From Cryptomeria japonica (Eukaryota > Streptophyta > Pinopsida > Cupressales > Cupressaceae), in NCBI RefSeq assembly GCF_030272615.1, contig NC_081415.1, forward strand, positions 193,982,695 through 194,046,694: DNA of 64,000 nucleotides, given 5' to 3'. Below, one piece after another: positions 23,470-37,979 of the stretch. Each line of letters begins with the position of its first letter. The stretch's first letter is position 1. The translations under genes were made by a program, and so were the position numbers. The notes beneath the pieces were generated by a model. It worked only from the letters and a program-made list of their open reading frames with translations. It ran no database searches and was not told the origin of the DNA.

Positions 23470-23485
23470 CACTAATACATTTGGA
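23470..23485 (+). repeat. TE-6 left terminal inverted repeat
   Basis: CACTAATACATTTGGA; pairs with 40198-40213 with one mismatch. Nearby short words (TTTCGACTG, TTTCCGACGG, TTCTGACAG) look like CACTA subterminal motifs; related ones lie inside the right end. Confidence 0.93.
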
Positions 23486-25385
23486 CTAGATTTTCGACTG
23501 AGGTTTCCGACGGAGAAGGTATATTGTGGCCAAATTTGTTTTTTTTTTGAAAAAATGCCCGCATTCGTCGTAATTCTGACAGAAATTACCCATTTGGTTT
23601 CAACGAAGAAGGCATTAGCAATGAGAATTCTCTTTTTTTCAAAAAAGTGCTCGAGTTCATCGTAATTCCGATGATAGCGACCATTACAAAATAAAAAAAG
23701 AGGCAGGGAAGTCATTTGTGAATTGCAATCCCGCATAGGCGTCCATGGTGACTTCAACCCCCAAGAACATCAAACCCGCGTCAAAGGCAATCCCACGCAG
23801 GAGGTAGATTCAAATTGCCCTAGTTTTTAATTTCATGTTGCAAAAAATATACATGTGGTGGTTAATTGTCCTAGTTTAATCTCATAAAACCATAGAACTG
23901 TGATTGAGGAGTGAGCATTCAATTTTGTATCAGCAATCCCTTCCTCCCATATACGTGCGTGTTGATTGTTCACATGAGATCACATCTCTTTGCGGCATCG
24001 TATCAAACAATTCACGAGCCTTGTCCATGTTTCCACATTTTGCATTCATGTCAAGCAGGGCATTTGCAAGTACAACACCTAACAAAATCTTTATTCATAG
24101 TTATGTGCATATTTCACATTCTATAATTAGGATATCAATTGTTATGGCTGAACACTAGCATGATGTTTGTGTTGTGGTATAGATGCATGGAAACATAATT
24201 ATGGGATTGTTATATTACAGAGATCATAAATCTAGATATCGCATATTAGTTATATCTCTTCTTGGATTGAGTCTAAAGTTGACATACAGTCATAAAGCCA
24301 TTATTAGCAGATCTATCCATTTCTAGTAAAGACAATTGAGAAAGTCATTTTGATATTGAGAGTTTCTTATCTGTTTACCTATTGATCATTATTAAGCCAT
24401 AATATTTAGGTCTATTTATCTCTCTTGTAAAACCTCTGTAAGTGTCCTAGATTGTCCCTACTACTCACTCTTCAATTCAAAAAAATGGAGTTCTTAAGAT
24501 TTATTGCACAAGATGGTGTTGAACGTATCAACAAGGCTAGCATGGATCAAGCTTCCACTTGTACAACTTACAACAAATGATTTTTTGATAGAAGAAATTC
24601 TTGAAATAGGGATACAATCGAAAGACAAGTAAGTACATACAAACCTCCTCAGTTGAAAGTAAAATCTGTGTATAAAAAGAGTACATCGAATCCCAATCCA
24701 TAAACATAATAGAGATACCGATGGAGACTTAATTGGATGTAGCATGTCGCACCAAAGTTGTTAGAGTATGCTAAGCTAGTACATAATGTTTCGTAAAGCC
24801 ACATTAGTATTTTACCCAAATCATTATCTACCAAAACTAACTATAGTAATCCTTTTGAGGATTAATTTCATGGTGCTAGACCTTCATTTAGTTTCACTTC
24901 TTGTTGGAGAAAAGAACAGTTATTTCTTGAGGTAGATGAATATCCCATCAACAAAGGACAAGACCCTTTCTAGAATATAAAAAATTCTACTCCAATAAAA
25001 GATCATGGGGGTTTCACTAGAGATATTGAATAAGAGATAGACTTCTACTGCTGCAGTAAAAGCATTGGCATGTTCTTCATTTATTGATGTAAACTCTCTG
25101 TGACGCCACCACAACCAACAAAGGTGTAAAAAGTTGTTTGCAATGCATGGATTTTTAGGATTGTCCTTTGAGAAAATAGAATTAAAGTATGGAAGAAGGA
25201 TCTGCCAGCTCCTGAGGGAAAGACCGTGTCAAACAATAATTTCTATTTTCTTGCCTATGAAGAAAGACCATGTCAGACAATATCAATGAACAAAAAAATA
25301 AGGAGACAATTGCTAGATTGTGATCTAACTTGAAAAGAAAAGGTATGGAAAATGTTATTGTCTGAGAAAAATTTGTAAGGGGTTA
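23486..25385. other. TE-6 left subterminal and upstream region
   Basis: The first 250 bp carry repeated CGTCGTAATTCTGAC and CATCGTAATTCCGAT words of subterminal type, where transposase would bind. The following 1.6 kb is AT-rich with no credible gene; it should contain the transposase promoter. Confidence 0.5.
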
Positions 25386-28300
25386 AAGACTAGAAGACTT
25401 CTAATCAAAATAGCGAAGAAACATTGTAGGTTGCATGGTCACATTGAAGGTGGACATGATTATCATCCATTGGTAATTTTTTCATTATATCGTTTTGACA
25501 ATTTATATACATAATAAATCACGTGATGATGAGATCATGATCACAGTTTATTTATGTATACCAATTTTATATAGGTCGAGCACCCCGGAGCACATGGTAT
25601 GGATCAACACAACCCTGAGAATATGGTTTTCGAAGTGGATGAACATGGAGGTGTGAATATCGAAGCTGAAGATAATGATCCCATGGAAGATGACGATCAT
25701 GAGCTAGAAAACACAATTGAAGATGATGGTACAAATACATTGATCCATGACTCATTTAGTACTCGCGCAGCTGATCATGATGATGAAGATGACCTTGATG
25801 TTGTTCATGATGTCCCTCTACTTGAGAAGGCATCTGAGGCCCTTTATGAAGGCTCGCAGGCAACTCTTCTCTCCATTGTATTGTTGTTGGTGAACTTGAA
25901 GGTTATGAATGGTTTATCCAACATAACAATGTCACGTATGTTAAGGCATGTCATATATGTCATAATAAACTATGAATCATGTTGTACCATTAATATTCTT
26001 TATTATAACAAATTATATTTTGTTGCTATAGATTGATAGGTGAGTTTTTGTTACCACCATCAAATATTCTACCTCGCTCATACCAAGAATTATCTGTCGT
26101 TATGAAAGATATTGGAATGGAGTATCAAGCAATAGATGCTTGTCCCAATGATCATATTATATATCACAAACAACATGAATTTTGAACTGAATGCCCTGAA
26201 TGTTATATCAGTAGATATCGAACATATCAAATAACAAAAAGGGTTCCTCGCAAGGTTCTTCACTATATTCCCATTATTCCACGTATGCAATGATTATTCA
26301 AGTGCACTAACTTGGCACAATTTATGGATTACCATGGACGCAATAGAAGTCGAGATGACATTATTCAAATGCCTGCGGATGGTTCAACATTTATGGACAT
26401 AGAGGAAAAGTGGCCACACTTTAAAGAAGAACCTCATAATCTCAGGGTTTCATTGGCAGCGGACGGTGTCAATCCATTTGGCGAGATGAGATCTGTTTAC
26501 TCAGTGTGGCCTATTTTTGTTATCAACAACAACATTCCTCCATGGATGTCAATAAAGAGGGAGCACATAGTGTTGGCAATGATTGTTCCAGGTATTTTAT
26601 CATTTAAATATAGTCATCTAAATTTAATTATAAATATTGCAGTAAAATGGTCATAATAATTATGTAATGTTTTTGTTCATTCGATTAGGTAAGTACCAAG
26701 TTAAAGATATGAATGTATATATTGAGCCTCTTATTGACGAGTTGCTGGAGTTATGGTGTCACTATGTATGACGTCTCTAGACCAATATGACAAAGACAGT
26801 TTCAATTCTGTGTGATGCTTCTATGGACAATACACGATGCCCTGGGGCTAACACATTTTTGTGGTATGTTATAGTGTTTAAGTTGTGCATGAACATTATA
26901 ATTCAAAAAATTATCATATTTAATCCAATTATACATTATCTTGTAGGTCCTCAAACAAAGGGAAAATTTGCATGTCCTATTTGTGGTCCAAAGATGAAAT
27001 CTCATCATTCAAAAAGTTTAGGAAAGCAGGTGTTTGATGAGTATAGGCACTTTCTCCACAAAAATCATAAGTATCGAAATACTGAAAAACATCTTTTCAA
27101 TGGGAAAGAAGAGAATACATCAAAGCCATGAAGAATGACACCTCACCTATGGAAGTTGGAATATAATAGAATTAATTGTCAAGGTAATGCCATTCCATCT
27201 ATTGGTTTGTCATAAAACATCTTTTCTATTTTGTTTTGTTTACTGATGATGTGATTGATGATCATGAAGGTCATGAAGGCATAAATGACCACCTTCCTAA
27301 GGGAATAAAAAGTTATCCGCAAAAATTTAGTAGGTTGCCCTACTACGAGCAGTTACAAATTGTTCATTTGTTTGATAGTATGCATATTGGAAAGAATATA
27401 ACAAAGACATTATGGAAAATATTGGATGGAAGGCATGACAAAGAAAAAATTGTCAAAATATATAGTGACATTCAGGATTCCAATCATGCAATGACAAATG
27501 TCATTCAATAAAATAGCCATGGAGACCAAATTAATATAAGTGAGCTTCCTTGGTTATTAATGGACCAGCAAAGCAATGCTATAAAAGAAGTCATACGAAA
27601 AATTTGATTTCCCCTAGGATTTGCTGCGAACATAAACAATCTCATATCAAAGAAAAGTGAATTTGGGCCAGGGATGAAAACGCATGATTGGCATACCTTC
27701 ATTAAGGTAATTCATGTTCTTGTGTTTTTAGTATGTATTTAAGTACTAAGCGTATGTGTACTTTTCATTATGTTACAAAAAAATGAAAAGATAATTGTAT
27801 AATTGTTGCAGTACGTTCTACCTCTATCTCTCCCAGACGACTTCGACAATAATGTCAAGCAAGTCATATATGATCTTGGAAAATACATAAGGTATGTAGT
27901 GATATTTGTTTAGTTCGTTGTATAGATATTATATTTGCGATTTGTTTTACTTCTTATGTAATATATTTTTTTGCGTCTTGAATACCTTGTAGGTGTTTGT
28001 CATGTAAAGAAATCCATAAAGACGGTATAAAATATTGGAAGAGAAAAATTCCTCATTTAATGTGTGAAATGCAAAAGTGTCTACCTCTATCTTTTTTCAA
28101 TGCACAAGAACACTACCTCATACACCAAGTTGAGGAGATTGAATTGTGTGGACCTATACACACTAGGTCAATGTGGATGGTTGAGAGGTACTTGAAATTT
28201 TTGAAGGCTTTGGTTCAACAAAGAGCACATCCTGAGGGTTCTATGGTGGAGGGATATATGGTATACTAGACTATGGTGTACATTTCTGAATATCTTCCTA

Positions 28301-28716
28301 AGTTTGTAGCAAAGATCCATGTGGATCGCATTTGGAATCCCAACACCATTAACAAATTCGAAGGGGAGTACTTGATGGGGAAAGGTAGATTGAGGAAAGT
28401 GAGAGGTAATTATAAGATGTTATTGTAGTTAATTAATTCTTAATCTTCAAAATAAATCGATTGTAAGACGTCTATTTATTTTTTGTACAGTTGGTTGAGA
28501 GTGGGATGCACTACATTTGTATATTGCAAACAATCTTGATTGGATGACAGTATGGATTGAACGTTGTCAATATTTTGGATGCACGTTAACATGGGAAGGT
28601 GTGGCTTCATTGGTTAAAGAAGCACATCGTAATGGAGATTCCAATGTTATGCAAAGGGAAATTGCTTTAGCATATGGTTTAAGAGATAAACAAGTACGTA
28701 TAAATTTATTAATCAA
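25386..28716 (+). pseudogene. TE-6 transposase, TNP2/Transposase_21 family, multi-exon
   Basis: Likely exon ends: donor GT at 25473, acceptor AG before 25575, donor 25936, acceptor near 26030, donor near 26592, acceptor AG before about 26690. Landmarks in order: an N-terminal segment (HCRLHGHIEGGHDYHPL); an acidic stretch (25660-25810); LYEGSQATLLSIVLLLVNLK; the family signature RVSLAADGVNPFG (first catalytic Asp) with YSVWPIFVINNNIPPWM at 26440-26545; KGKFACPICGP at 26960; YYEQLQIVHLFDSMHIGKN (second Asp) near 27340-27395; and FFNAQEHYLIHQVEEIELCGP (Glu) near 28095-28155 with VERYLKFLKALV. Stops and a frameshift near 26750 disable it. The intact enzyme would cut at the CACTA ends. Confidence 0.88.
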
Positions 28717-29665
<949 letters not shown>

Positions 29666-30089
29666 AATGTATGAGGAATGCGATTAGTATATTATCTATT
29701 GAATATTGACTTGATAGAATTTTTTTTACATAATTAATTCATTTTGTTTTGAATTCTAATGCCATTACATAATTAATTCATGATGCACCTTTTAATATGG
29801 AGATGGAGATAGGGGGTGTGACTATTTATGTGACAATTTTTAAACTGTGTTTATTTATAGAAATTGGATTGTTTATTAGCTATGTGACTATTTATGTGAC
29901 CATTTAGTTGAGGATCCTGCATAGTCTACATAAAGTAAAGGTAAGGAATTACAAAATTTACAACAATTTTGATGACAACATCTTTTTATTATTTAATACT
30001 CTCTTTGTCTACAAAGTTCATGTTGTTCATGTTGTGTATGATGTAATTTCGCTAACGTTTTTTATATTTTTTCTTTGTCACAGGCCGAC

Positions 30090-32911
30090 ATGGATCCATC
30101 ACATATCACAGACAGAGATGTACCTTGTGACACTTCTACCGAGCAGGTAAACCTCATTAATTGTACAAATTAGGTAGAAGCAAACGGTTACATTGTTATG
30201 TTCTTTTTTTAGTGATTTATACTAATTTTGTAATTGTTAATGATATTCTTGACACAGACGGATGTTCGGGGAAAAGGAAAGGGAGTTGTAGTACCTGAGC
30301 ACCTTTCTATGGATGTGGAATCATTAGGGTTAAGCAATGATGACCCTAAAGATCCCACAAACCTTGTGAAATTCTTTAAAATGCCTCTTATAAAAATTAG
30401 AAAAGAGATTGTTGCTTTGGCAGTCGTGCATCCTACCACTAATGAGATACGACAGAGGGTGGAATTATTGTATAAGACAACAGAAAACTTGCAAGTAAGT
30501 AGTAACGAAAGCTTTAATTATAACAAAAGTTCAATAATGGTTTATATTTTATTCTCTTTTTATGTCATTAACTAAAATATGTACGTATTGTTTTTACAGC
30601 AATTTATCTACCCTCATGAAAGTCGTTCCTACGATCAGGGTGTTGTAGGATCAGGTGATGATGATTTTCTTGTATTATCACTTGCTTGGCTTATCACTCT
30701 AAGTACCCAAAACACATCATACTTGATATTGTCAATTTTCAAAATAAAGGTTCATCCTTGTTTACAATTCTTGCACTTTTCATATATTTAATGTATTATT
30801 CTTTAGGTGTTGTCAATGTTACTGTCCAAATGTCGACGTCGCCTCATTAGAGCTCACCCTCACTTGTATTGCCGACTGCAATGTCAGCAACACGTAGCAT
30901 GCAGACATCCTCTAGTGCATGTCATATTGGTCCGCCCACTGTTGGTAGATCCCTCTTTTGCTCTATCTTCTGTCATGTGTTTATTTCCCTTCAAGTGTTC
31001 TTTCTTGAATTCTAATGCCATTTCATAGTGGATTCATTTTTTGCAGGAGGAGATGCAGGTGAGGATGTGCCAGAGGTGACTACTGCTGATAACATAGCAT
31101 CGTTTCCTGGATCTTCTCGTATTGCTAGTACGGGAACATTGCAGGCCACATTTGTGGTGAGCGACGAAGAAATGCTTCCCTTAAAGATACAAAAGGTTCT
31201 AGGTACTTTAAAATTATTATTATATATACTCTAATTGTAATTTACTTTATGATCACTCATTTTGGACTAATATTGATCCCATGAATTTTTTGCAAGCAAT
31301 GATATTTTCTATAAACATCTTAGTGACATTGCATTGCAGATATTTGGGCCCACCATACGTAAAAGGTGGTACATCATATGTGAACTAACCCTTATCCACT
31401 TTTGATTTCATATCATTGCTAGAATACCTTTCCTTTGATCCATTTCTTGAAGTGTAATAAATGTAGCTTCAGTTCATTTCTAAATCTAACAGGTTTATTT
31501 TTGCTTTAAAAGGTGGAATGACCAACAAAAAAGGTTAAAAGATGGATTGACAAACCAAATGGTTGAGTGGTTTGGAAATGACACCTTTGACAAAACCAAG
31601 CTCCTTGAAAAACCTAGCACATATCTAAAGTATGTGAGGGACCAATACAAGACCCATTTGGAGAGGAACCTAAAGTACGAGCGTCCCCCCATGATTCTAG
31701 AGAGGGAGTGGAAGGACCTGATTTTGGATGCCAAGGAGAGAATTGAAAGGAAAAAAGGAAATACACCAGTAGACGCCAGAAGAAGGTACGAGATACTATT
31801 AAGAATGTAATTATATACTAATTAATTACTCTTTATATTTATATAATCTAACATATTTCAAACTTTTTATAGACTAAGTGACACGTCCAAGGCAAGGCAA
31901 GAAAAGAACGAGCAACACAAACTCGGCTCTGGTGGTTGCATGAAACTTGATGCACGAATTGTAAGTATCTCATGTAAACTCCCATATTGTCTCAAAATAT
32001 TAATAAATTGCAAACGTTTTTTTTTATCAAACAATGCAAGCAAAATTCATGGTACCAAGCAAAAATGCAGGGCTCTGAATTCAATAAAGCACCCACAGAA
32101 GATGACAAGAGAATTGCCTACTAGCAAGGCTATTCAGTCATGGCTGATCAGCTACGAGAATTGAGTGGGCATACACAACATTCGAGTGCATCTGTCACAT
32201 AGGTAAATATGGTAAATGGAAGTTGTTTCAAATTGAATACTTTACCAATAATCTAATTGATGTTGAGTTCCAACATAAAGTGACTATATTTGTTTTAAAT
32301 AAGCAAGCAATGATAACAATGTGCATGTCATTGGAATGCAGCCTGCTAATTGTGAAACACCACCTGTACATGAAGGTCCAGATGTGCATCCCAGTAGTGG
32401 AGGTATTCATTTGCTATTCAAATTTATTTATTTAGCTATTAATACAATTAAACATCTTAATTTGTAATTAGAGTAGTAATTAATGTAACCTTTCTTGTTA
32501 ATATTTTAGAGCATGTAGTCGGTGGTGAGCAAGTGGAGCATGATCTGGGTACACAACCTAAAGAACTTGATGTGCCCCACTCAGGTGAAGAGGACCATGG
32601 TGTTCAACATGTTGAGGTTGAGGCTACACAAAATGATGTGGCCCCATCAGGTAAAGAGCACAACAATTATGTTCTCTAAATTAATGAAATACTTGTAACA
32701 ATAATAATTTTTTTGTTTTGAATTTAACCCATTTCTTTGTTATTACAGAGGACCCCCTTTGCTTCAGTGTCCTTATCCTCAGTATAGGACTACGCATACA
32801 TTGAGATCACGAGCAGTTGGGGGAACATCTGCAGAGAGGGGAAATGATGAAAACACCGATGTTCCACTTAGTCTTTTCATAGCATCAAAGAAAAAACAAA
32901 GAAAGAAATGA
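30090..32911 (+). pseudogene. TE-6 second gene, TNPA/Transposase_24-like, multi-exon
   Basis: Proposed exons: 30090-30146 (MDPSHITDRDVPCDTSTEQ, donor GTAA), 30260-30494 (to KTTENLQ, donor GTAAGT), 30600-about 30747, a Ser/Thr-rich exon near 30810-31000 with one stop, 31520-31785, 31873-31960, small exons from 32340, and a last exon ending with a Lys-rich tail (KKKQRKK) and TGA at 32909-32911. The segment WKDLILDAKERIERKKGN with RLSDTSKARQEKNEQHKLG and GGCMKLDARI resembles the C-terminal region of plant Transposase_24 proteins, the TNPA-type partner that binds subterminal repeats. It sits directly behind the TNP2 gene in the same orientation, the usual CACTA arrangement. The exon model is mine and only partly certain. 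Confidence 0.5.
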
Positions 32912-34121
32912 TTGTAATCTAACTTATTTGATAATGACTAATTTGTATGTGTTAGTGAATGTAATTATGTGCTAATTAATGGTTATGGATGATATGTGTT
33001 AATTAATATTGATGAATGTTGCGTGTTAATTAATGTTAATCAATGTTATGTGGTAATGAACATTATGTGATATTAATGAATAAATGCTATATTTTATTAA
33101 TGGTAGAAAGAATTAATGAATGAATGTTATAAGATGTTAACGGGGAATTTAGAGTGATGTTAGGGGGGCGAGGGGCCAAATGAGCTTCCACCTTCACGTG
33201 GTTGGCCCTGTTAAGTAGAGAATATTAAACTATTCTTGAAACCAAGCGAAGCTCAACAAGGTAACACACTTTTCAATATTTCATTATGTTTCACAGTTAA
33301 TCTTATTGAATAATGTATATTGAATCTTAATTGCAGGGTCAAACAAAGCCAACACGAACAACAACACCACAAGTTGCTAGGTATAATGAACTCCCATATT
33401 GTCTTGTCTGTACATGAACAATATGAGTTGCTTCTAGTGTTTATATCCAAGGTGGGACTGCAAAAGTTATGAGTATGCCTCATCCTTGTAAGTTTTTTTA
33501 TTACAACTCCTAATTCTTGAGACTAAACTTTTTGTTCTTGTTGTTTTTCACTAGTTGTCATAACCTCTGACTTTGATGCTTGTGCCTTAATAGAACTAGA
33601 TGTTATTTGTATGCATACTTGGTCAAGGACTGCATTATGATGCTATAGGGCTACAAACTAAGATTATTTATTGTATTGAGTTGCACATTTGACATGACTT
33701 GCCCTATGACTGCTATGCACATTTATGTATATACACTATTTCTAGTCTGTATATTGATATTAATTTTGAGAAAATATTACAAAACTCAGAGTATTCTCCA
33801 TAAGACTAGAAAAAAGCTCAGATAAATTTCTACAGCGTTTTCTTACAATTACTTGCAGTCATTTTTTTAGGAGTCCTGGTATCCATTTATAATAGTATGG
33901 ATGCATACAAGATTTGGACCCTTCAAAAGAAAGTTTGTTACAAACAACTGGTCATTTTCAAGAAGCAGTTATAAGTCCTTTTCAGCATCTGCGGCTTCCT
34001 CTGCTTGTTGTTCTTTTGCAACCTCTTGTAACTTCTGCCGAGCATCTTCTTTCTATCCCATATACTTATCTTTCCACTCCTAATACACATCATCACTAGG
34101 CCAAGTAAAACTAGCAATCTT
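32912..34121. other. TE-6 spacer between plus-strand genes and minus-strand pseudogene
   Basis: AT-rich, with repeated TTAATTAATG and AATGTTATG tracts at 32950-33110. No supported gene. Confidence 0.6.
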
Positions 34122-37100
34122 CTATTTCATATCTTCTAGCCGCTTCCAAGTGACTCGTACATGCCCAATCTCTGTTTCTATGAAACCATAATGAGATTTC
34201 ACTTTTTCAATTTCCTCAATTGTTTGGACAAATAAGGATGTGTCATCAGTACTAATAATCTGATTGATCCTTAGAGGCAAATTGTGGTCCACCTCCTTTA
34301 ACCAAGTCTTCTCTTCCTTTAGCTGGACAGGACCAATGAAACCTCCTGGAAACATTTCAAATTTATGATTTGAATATTCTTTCCTATAAAGTTGGGCTTT
34401 TCTTTTTATACCTACTCCTTCCACTGAAAGAATATTCATCTCTTTTATAAACTCACATGTGGACCTTAGATTGTCATTCTCTTCTGCATCTGCATGGGAA
34501 GAACACATGAGCTCTAACTCTTTACCTCTAGGCACCCACTTATTTAGGACTGGTTCCAAAGTGGCTTCTTCTTCTCTCAATTTGATAAAAATCTCAAGAA
34601 TCCTCTTCATATTTATGTATACATTGGAGGTTTTGACTGAGTCGGCAAACTTCAAGATGGTGGCTTTCACCTTCTCCTCATATTTGTTTGCATACAATGT
34701 CTGAGATTGTTTCAATTTTTCCAACTCATGTTCGACATTTTCAGGTAATTGGGAACTAGAAAGCATAGGAGAAGGGGGATATTCAATGATGGGACTAGTA
34801 GGAGGGGGTCTTTCTAGAGAGGAGGCTATCATGAGTGTAGAAGATTCACCGGGATGATATTGACCTGCCAGTTGACTCTGGAGTCTAGCAATTATGCTGT
34901 CTTTGTTGGCTATTCCTTCTTTAGCATCATTGTAAGCTTTTAAAATAGTCTCCAACTTCAATTGGAGATTAGCCTTTTCTTGTGCCTCTTTCTTTGCCAC
35001 TGCAACACTAAATTTTTTAGTCTCTAAGACTGTGCTTGCAGCTTCCACTACCCCTGTGTCTTGGACTCTTTTAACTATCATGCCTCATAAGAGGCTAGAA
35101 TCTGATGCATCCTTCCTTCTTTTGTTTTCATCCTTCTTTAAAGACCACATGACAAGAGTAGCATTATCTTTGCTGAATGTCACTCCTTCCATAGGCTTTG
35201 CTTCTTTCCTCACTGCATCAAGCACTAAGGCATCAGCTATATCCCATTCAAGGAGAATCAACACACCAACCTTTGCTACCATTTGTCTTCCTTTCTCAGG
35301 GGTGATTGCTTGAACTCCTCCATCATTTCTTGCTTAACCTCTTCTTCTACCTGAGTTGTATTTTTAAGAGGTTGTTCACTTTTCCTCTATTCACATCTAG
35401 TCTTGAATTGATCAATATTTTGCTTCCATAGAAACTGTATAAAAGCTCCTGATGTGACAAAATTACTGTCAGCTAGGAATTCTTCACTAGCTTGCTTAAT
35501 AGTAAGGTCCATTTCTTGGCCCTTTAACTCACCATCAGTCAAATCCATTTCAGCATTAGGTGGCTCTTCAGGCATCCCCTCTTGGGTCTCCTCATAGGTA
35601 TAGGCAATCTCACCAAGACTCCCTAACTGCAATAATTGTTCAGCCACAGCTTGTTCATCTCCAATGTGGATAGAAGACTGAGATGGAGAATATTGAGGCT
35701 CATCAGTTTCAATTTCCTTTCCCAATCTCTACTTCTTAGGGGAATCTTGGATGTCAATGACATCTTCAATTTTCCTCTTCCCTTTTGAAGTGGAAGGCTC
35801 ACCTGTCACTGGCATTATCATAGTGTACTTCGACCTTTTGTGCATTACATAGTCATCACATGGGATATCTCTAGCAAAGGTAGGCTTAGCCAATACCATC
35901 TTAGCCTTATCAGGCTCATTTTGCATTACGGCCTCCCTCTTTTCTTTTAAGGTCTGTATGAGATCTTCAAAATAAAGAATCAGGAATTTTATTTTCTCCT
36001 CAAATAGATTGAAGCTAGAAAGGGGGTCATAGCCAGTGTCAAATTAATGGATAAAATCAAGGGCTTTCTTACATGCCACCCACTTCTCCATCCTCAGTTC
36101 TTGCTCATCTAAGCTGAATTCATTTCTAATCAGATCTTCTGGGAACTGAAATTGATGTGGCCTACCTTTGTACACTAATCTTTTTCTGAACATGCCATTG
36201 AAAAAATCCTCGGGGTCTGCACATCTTGACACTACAGTAGATAGCCTATATGGCTTAAAGAATTCTTCAAAAAATCTCCATCCACCCTTAGTGATCACAA
36301 AATGGTGAGCCATGGTAATAGTTGGGAAAATAGTCCCTTTACCTCTATTGGTTAGCTCTGCTTCTTGTACTCCCCCAATTTGTCTCAGGACTTCTGCAAT
36401 CCCTATCTTCAATGGGACCTGATAGGGTAGTAAAAAGGGGGTGCCTCTAAATCAAAACACTCTAAAAATAGTAGACACAGGGTACAAATATATGTCTCCC
36501 CAATTGTGAACAATCTTGATATCCTCTACAAACTCCTTTGGTCTGAGAAACTCTAAAAGAGCCTTAGGAATTCTAGGGTTTTCTCTACATAGAAGAATCC
36601 TAATTTTAGATGCAAAGCATCTATCAAACTTTAAATAACTTGCATCTTCTCTATCCCAAGATAGAACAGTACTCCACAATTGCACTAGCATCTCCTCTTT
36701 ATCCTTGACCTTAATCAGGTCCATCTCCTTTCCAAAATAATCAGCCCCTTTGAACATAAACATATGCATTAACATGGAGTACCATCCAAATGGCCTATCC
36801 ACCTTACCATTTTTGATTCGTACTAGCCCTTTATGAATTGCATCAGCAAGGTATGAGGCATAATCAAATGTTATTGCTAGGGAGGGGTTTAGAATTATGC
36901 AATCATTCACATATAATGGGTTCGTATATTCTTTTCAGCATCCTCTCCAAAAATCTGGCATAATGCCCAATACATACCCTTAGCTCTCAGAGTGAATAGG
37001 TTGAGAGAGAATGGTTCCATTGTGCTGGGGCCTACAACTGTTAACCCCCCTATCTTTACAAAGAATTCTTTCAATGGGCCACTTCTAAGATGATCCCTTT

Positions 37101-37515
37101 GTGTGTTGTAAACCTGGGCTAACGACTCAAAGTCAATAGGTTCTAACAAATTGGAGGACTCATTGAGTTTAAACACTTTCCTGAATTCATCTTCATTTAT
37201 CTCAATCAAGACTGATCCCTTTATGTTCCTGATGCATCTTGCCACAAAGTCATAATTATGTGCAATCAGGGCTAACAGATCTACATCCATAAAAACACTT
37301 GGGACCACAAGATTTCCTACATCCTGCTCCCATATGCCATTCAAAGGAGCTGGGGAATTCCTCTACCCAAAACCGACTTTGAAGAGTCCTAAGCCTGACA
37401 ATCCTATTTCAGGGTCCCTCAACCAATTACCCTTATCATAAAGGCCATCTCCAATTTTTAGACGAGGGTTATTAGGTACTAGCTCTTTGGCCTTAGCCCC
37501 AGCATTGGTGGACAT
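34122..37515 (-). pseudogene. Long unrecognised pseudogene inside TE-6
   Basis: From an ATG at 37515 (MSTNAGAKAKELVPNNPR) one protein of about 1,130 residues can be followed to a TGA/TAG-type stop at 34122 after VTWKRLEDMK. Stops lie near 37365, 36452, 36044, 35729, 35387 and 35085, with frameshifts near 36930 and between 35387 and 35282. The N-terminal 450 residues look globular (FRKVFKLNESSNLLEPIDF, KVDRPFGWYSMLMHMFMFKG, KGGWRFFEEFFKPYRLSTVV). The middle is acidic with a basic patch (STSKGKRKIEDV). The C-terminal third has coiled-coil character (KKEAQEKANLQLKLETILK, NVEHELEKLKQSQTLYANK). I do not recognise the family. It may be a captured host gene or an accessory CACTA gene; opposite orientation to the transposase genes fits either. 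Confidence 0.6.
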
Positions 37516-37979
37516 GGTTAATTTCTCTAAAAAATCATCACAGATATTTTCGGTCCTGGTAATTCACTTTCCCTATAAATTCTCTTCTAGGTGCCATTCT
37601 GGTCAAACAATTATACCACTAGAAGCTAGCACAGACCTCTAATGAAGTAATTCACACAGCAGTATTTGAGAACAAACCAAGAGTTATAAAGAAAAGCACA
37701 AGAAACCTAATTATTCACCTGAAGAAAATCGCTCTGCAATAATTCGCTCTGCAACAAACTTCAATGAAACAATACTTAGCAATCAACTTGATGCGAACTG
37801 AAAAGGGCAAGTTGGCATTTAAGTTTTTAGAAATTAACTCCTAATGCTTCAGCTTTCTTTTCAAAATTAAATTCGCCAAAACATATTCAAAACTAGCTCC
37901 AACGGGTCATAATTTCTCTAAGTCTTTCCTCTGTTTCACTCTTTCGCTACTTCACAGAACATAAAACCCGTGCTCTTTT

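Noticed and set aside
26787-26870. Separate frame starting MTKTVSILCDASMDN
   Set aside because: The family-matching frame here is shifted by one base (QFQFCVMLLWTIHD); the other reading is a shadow exposed by a frameshift.
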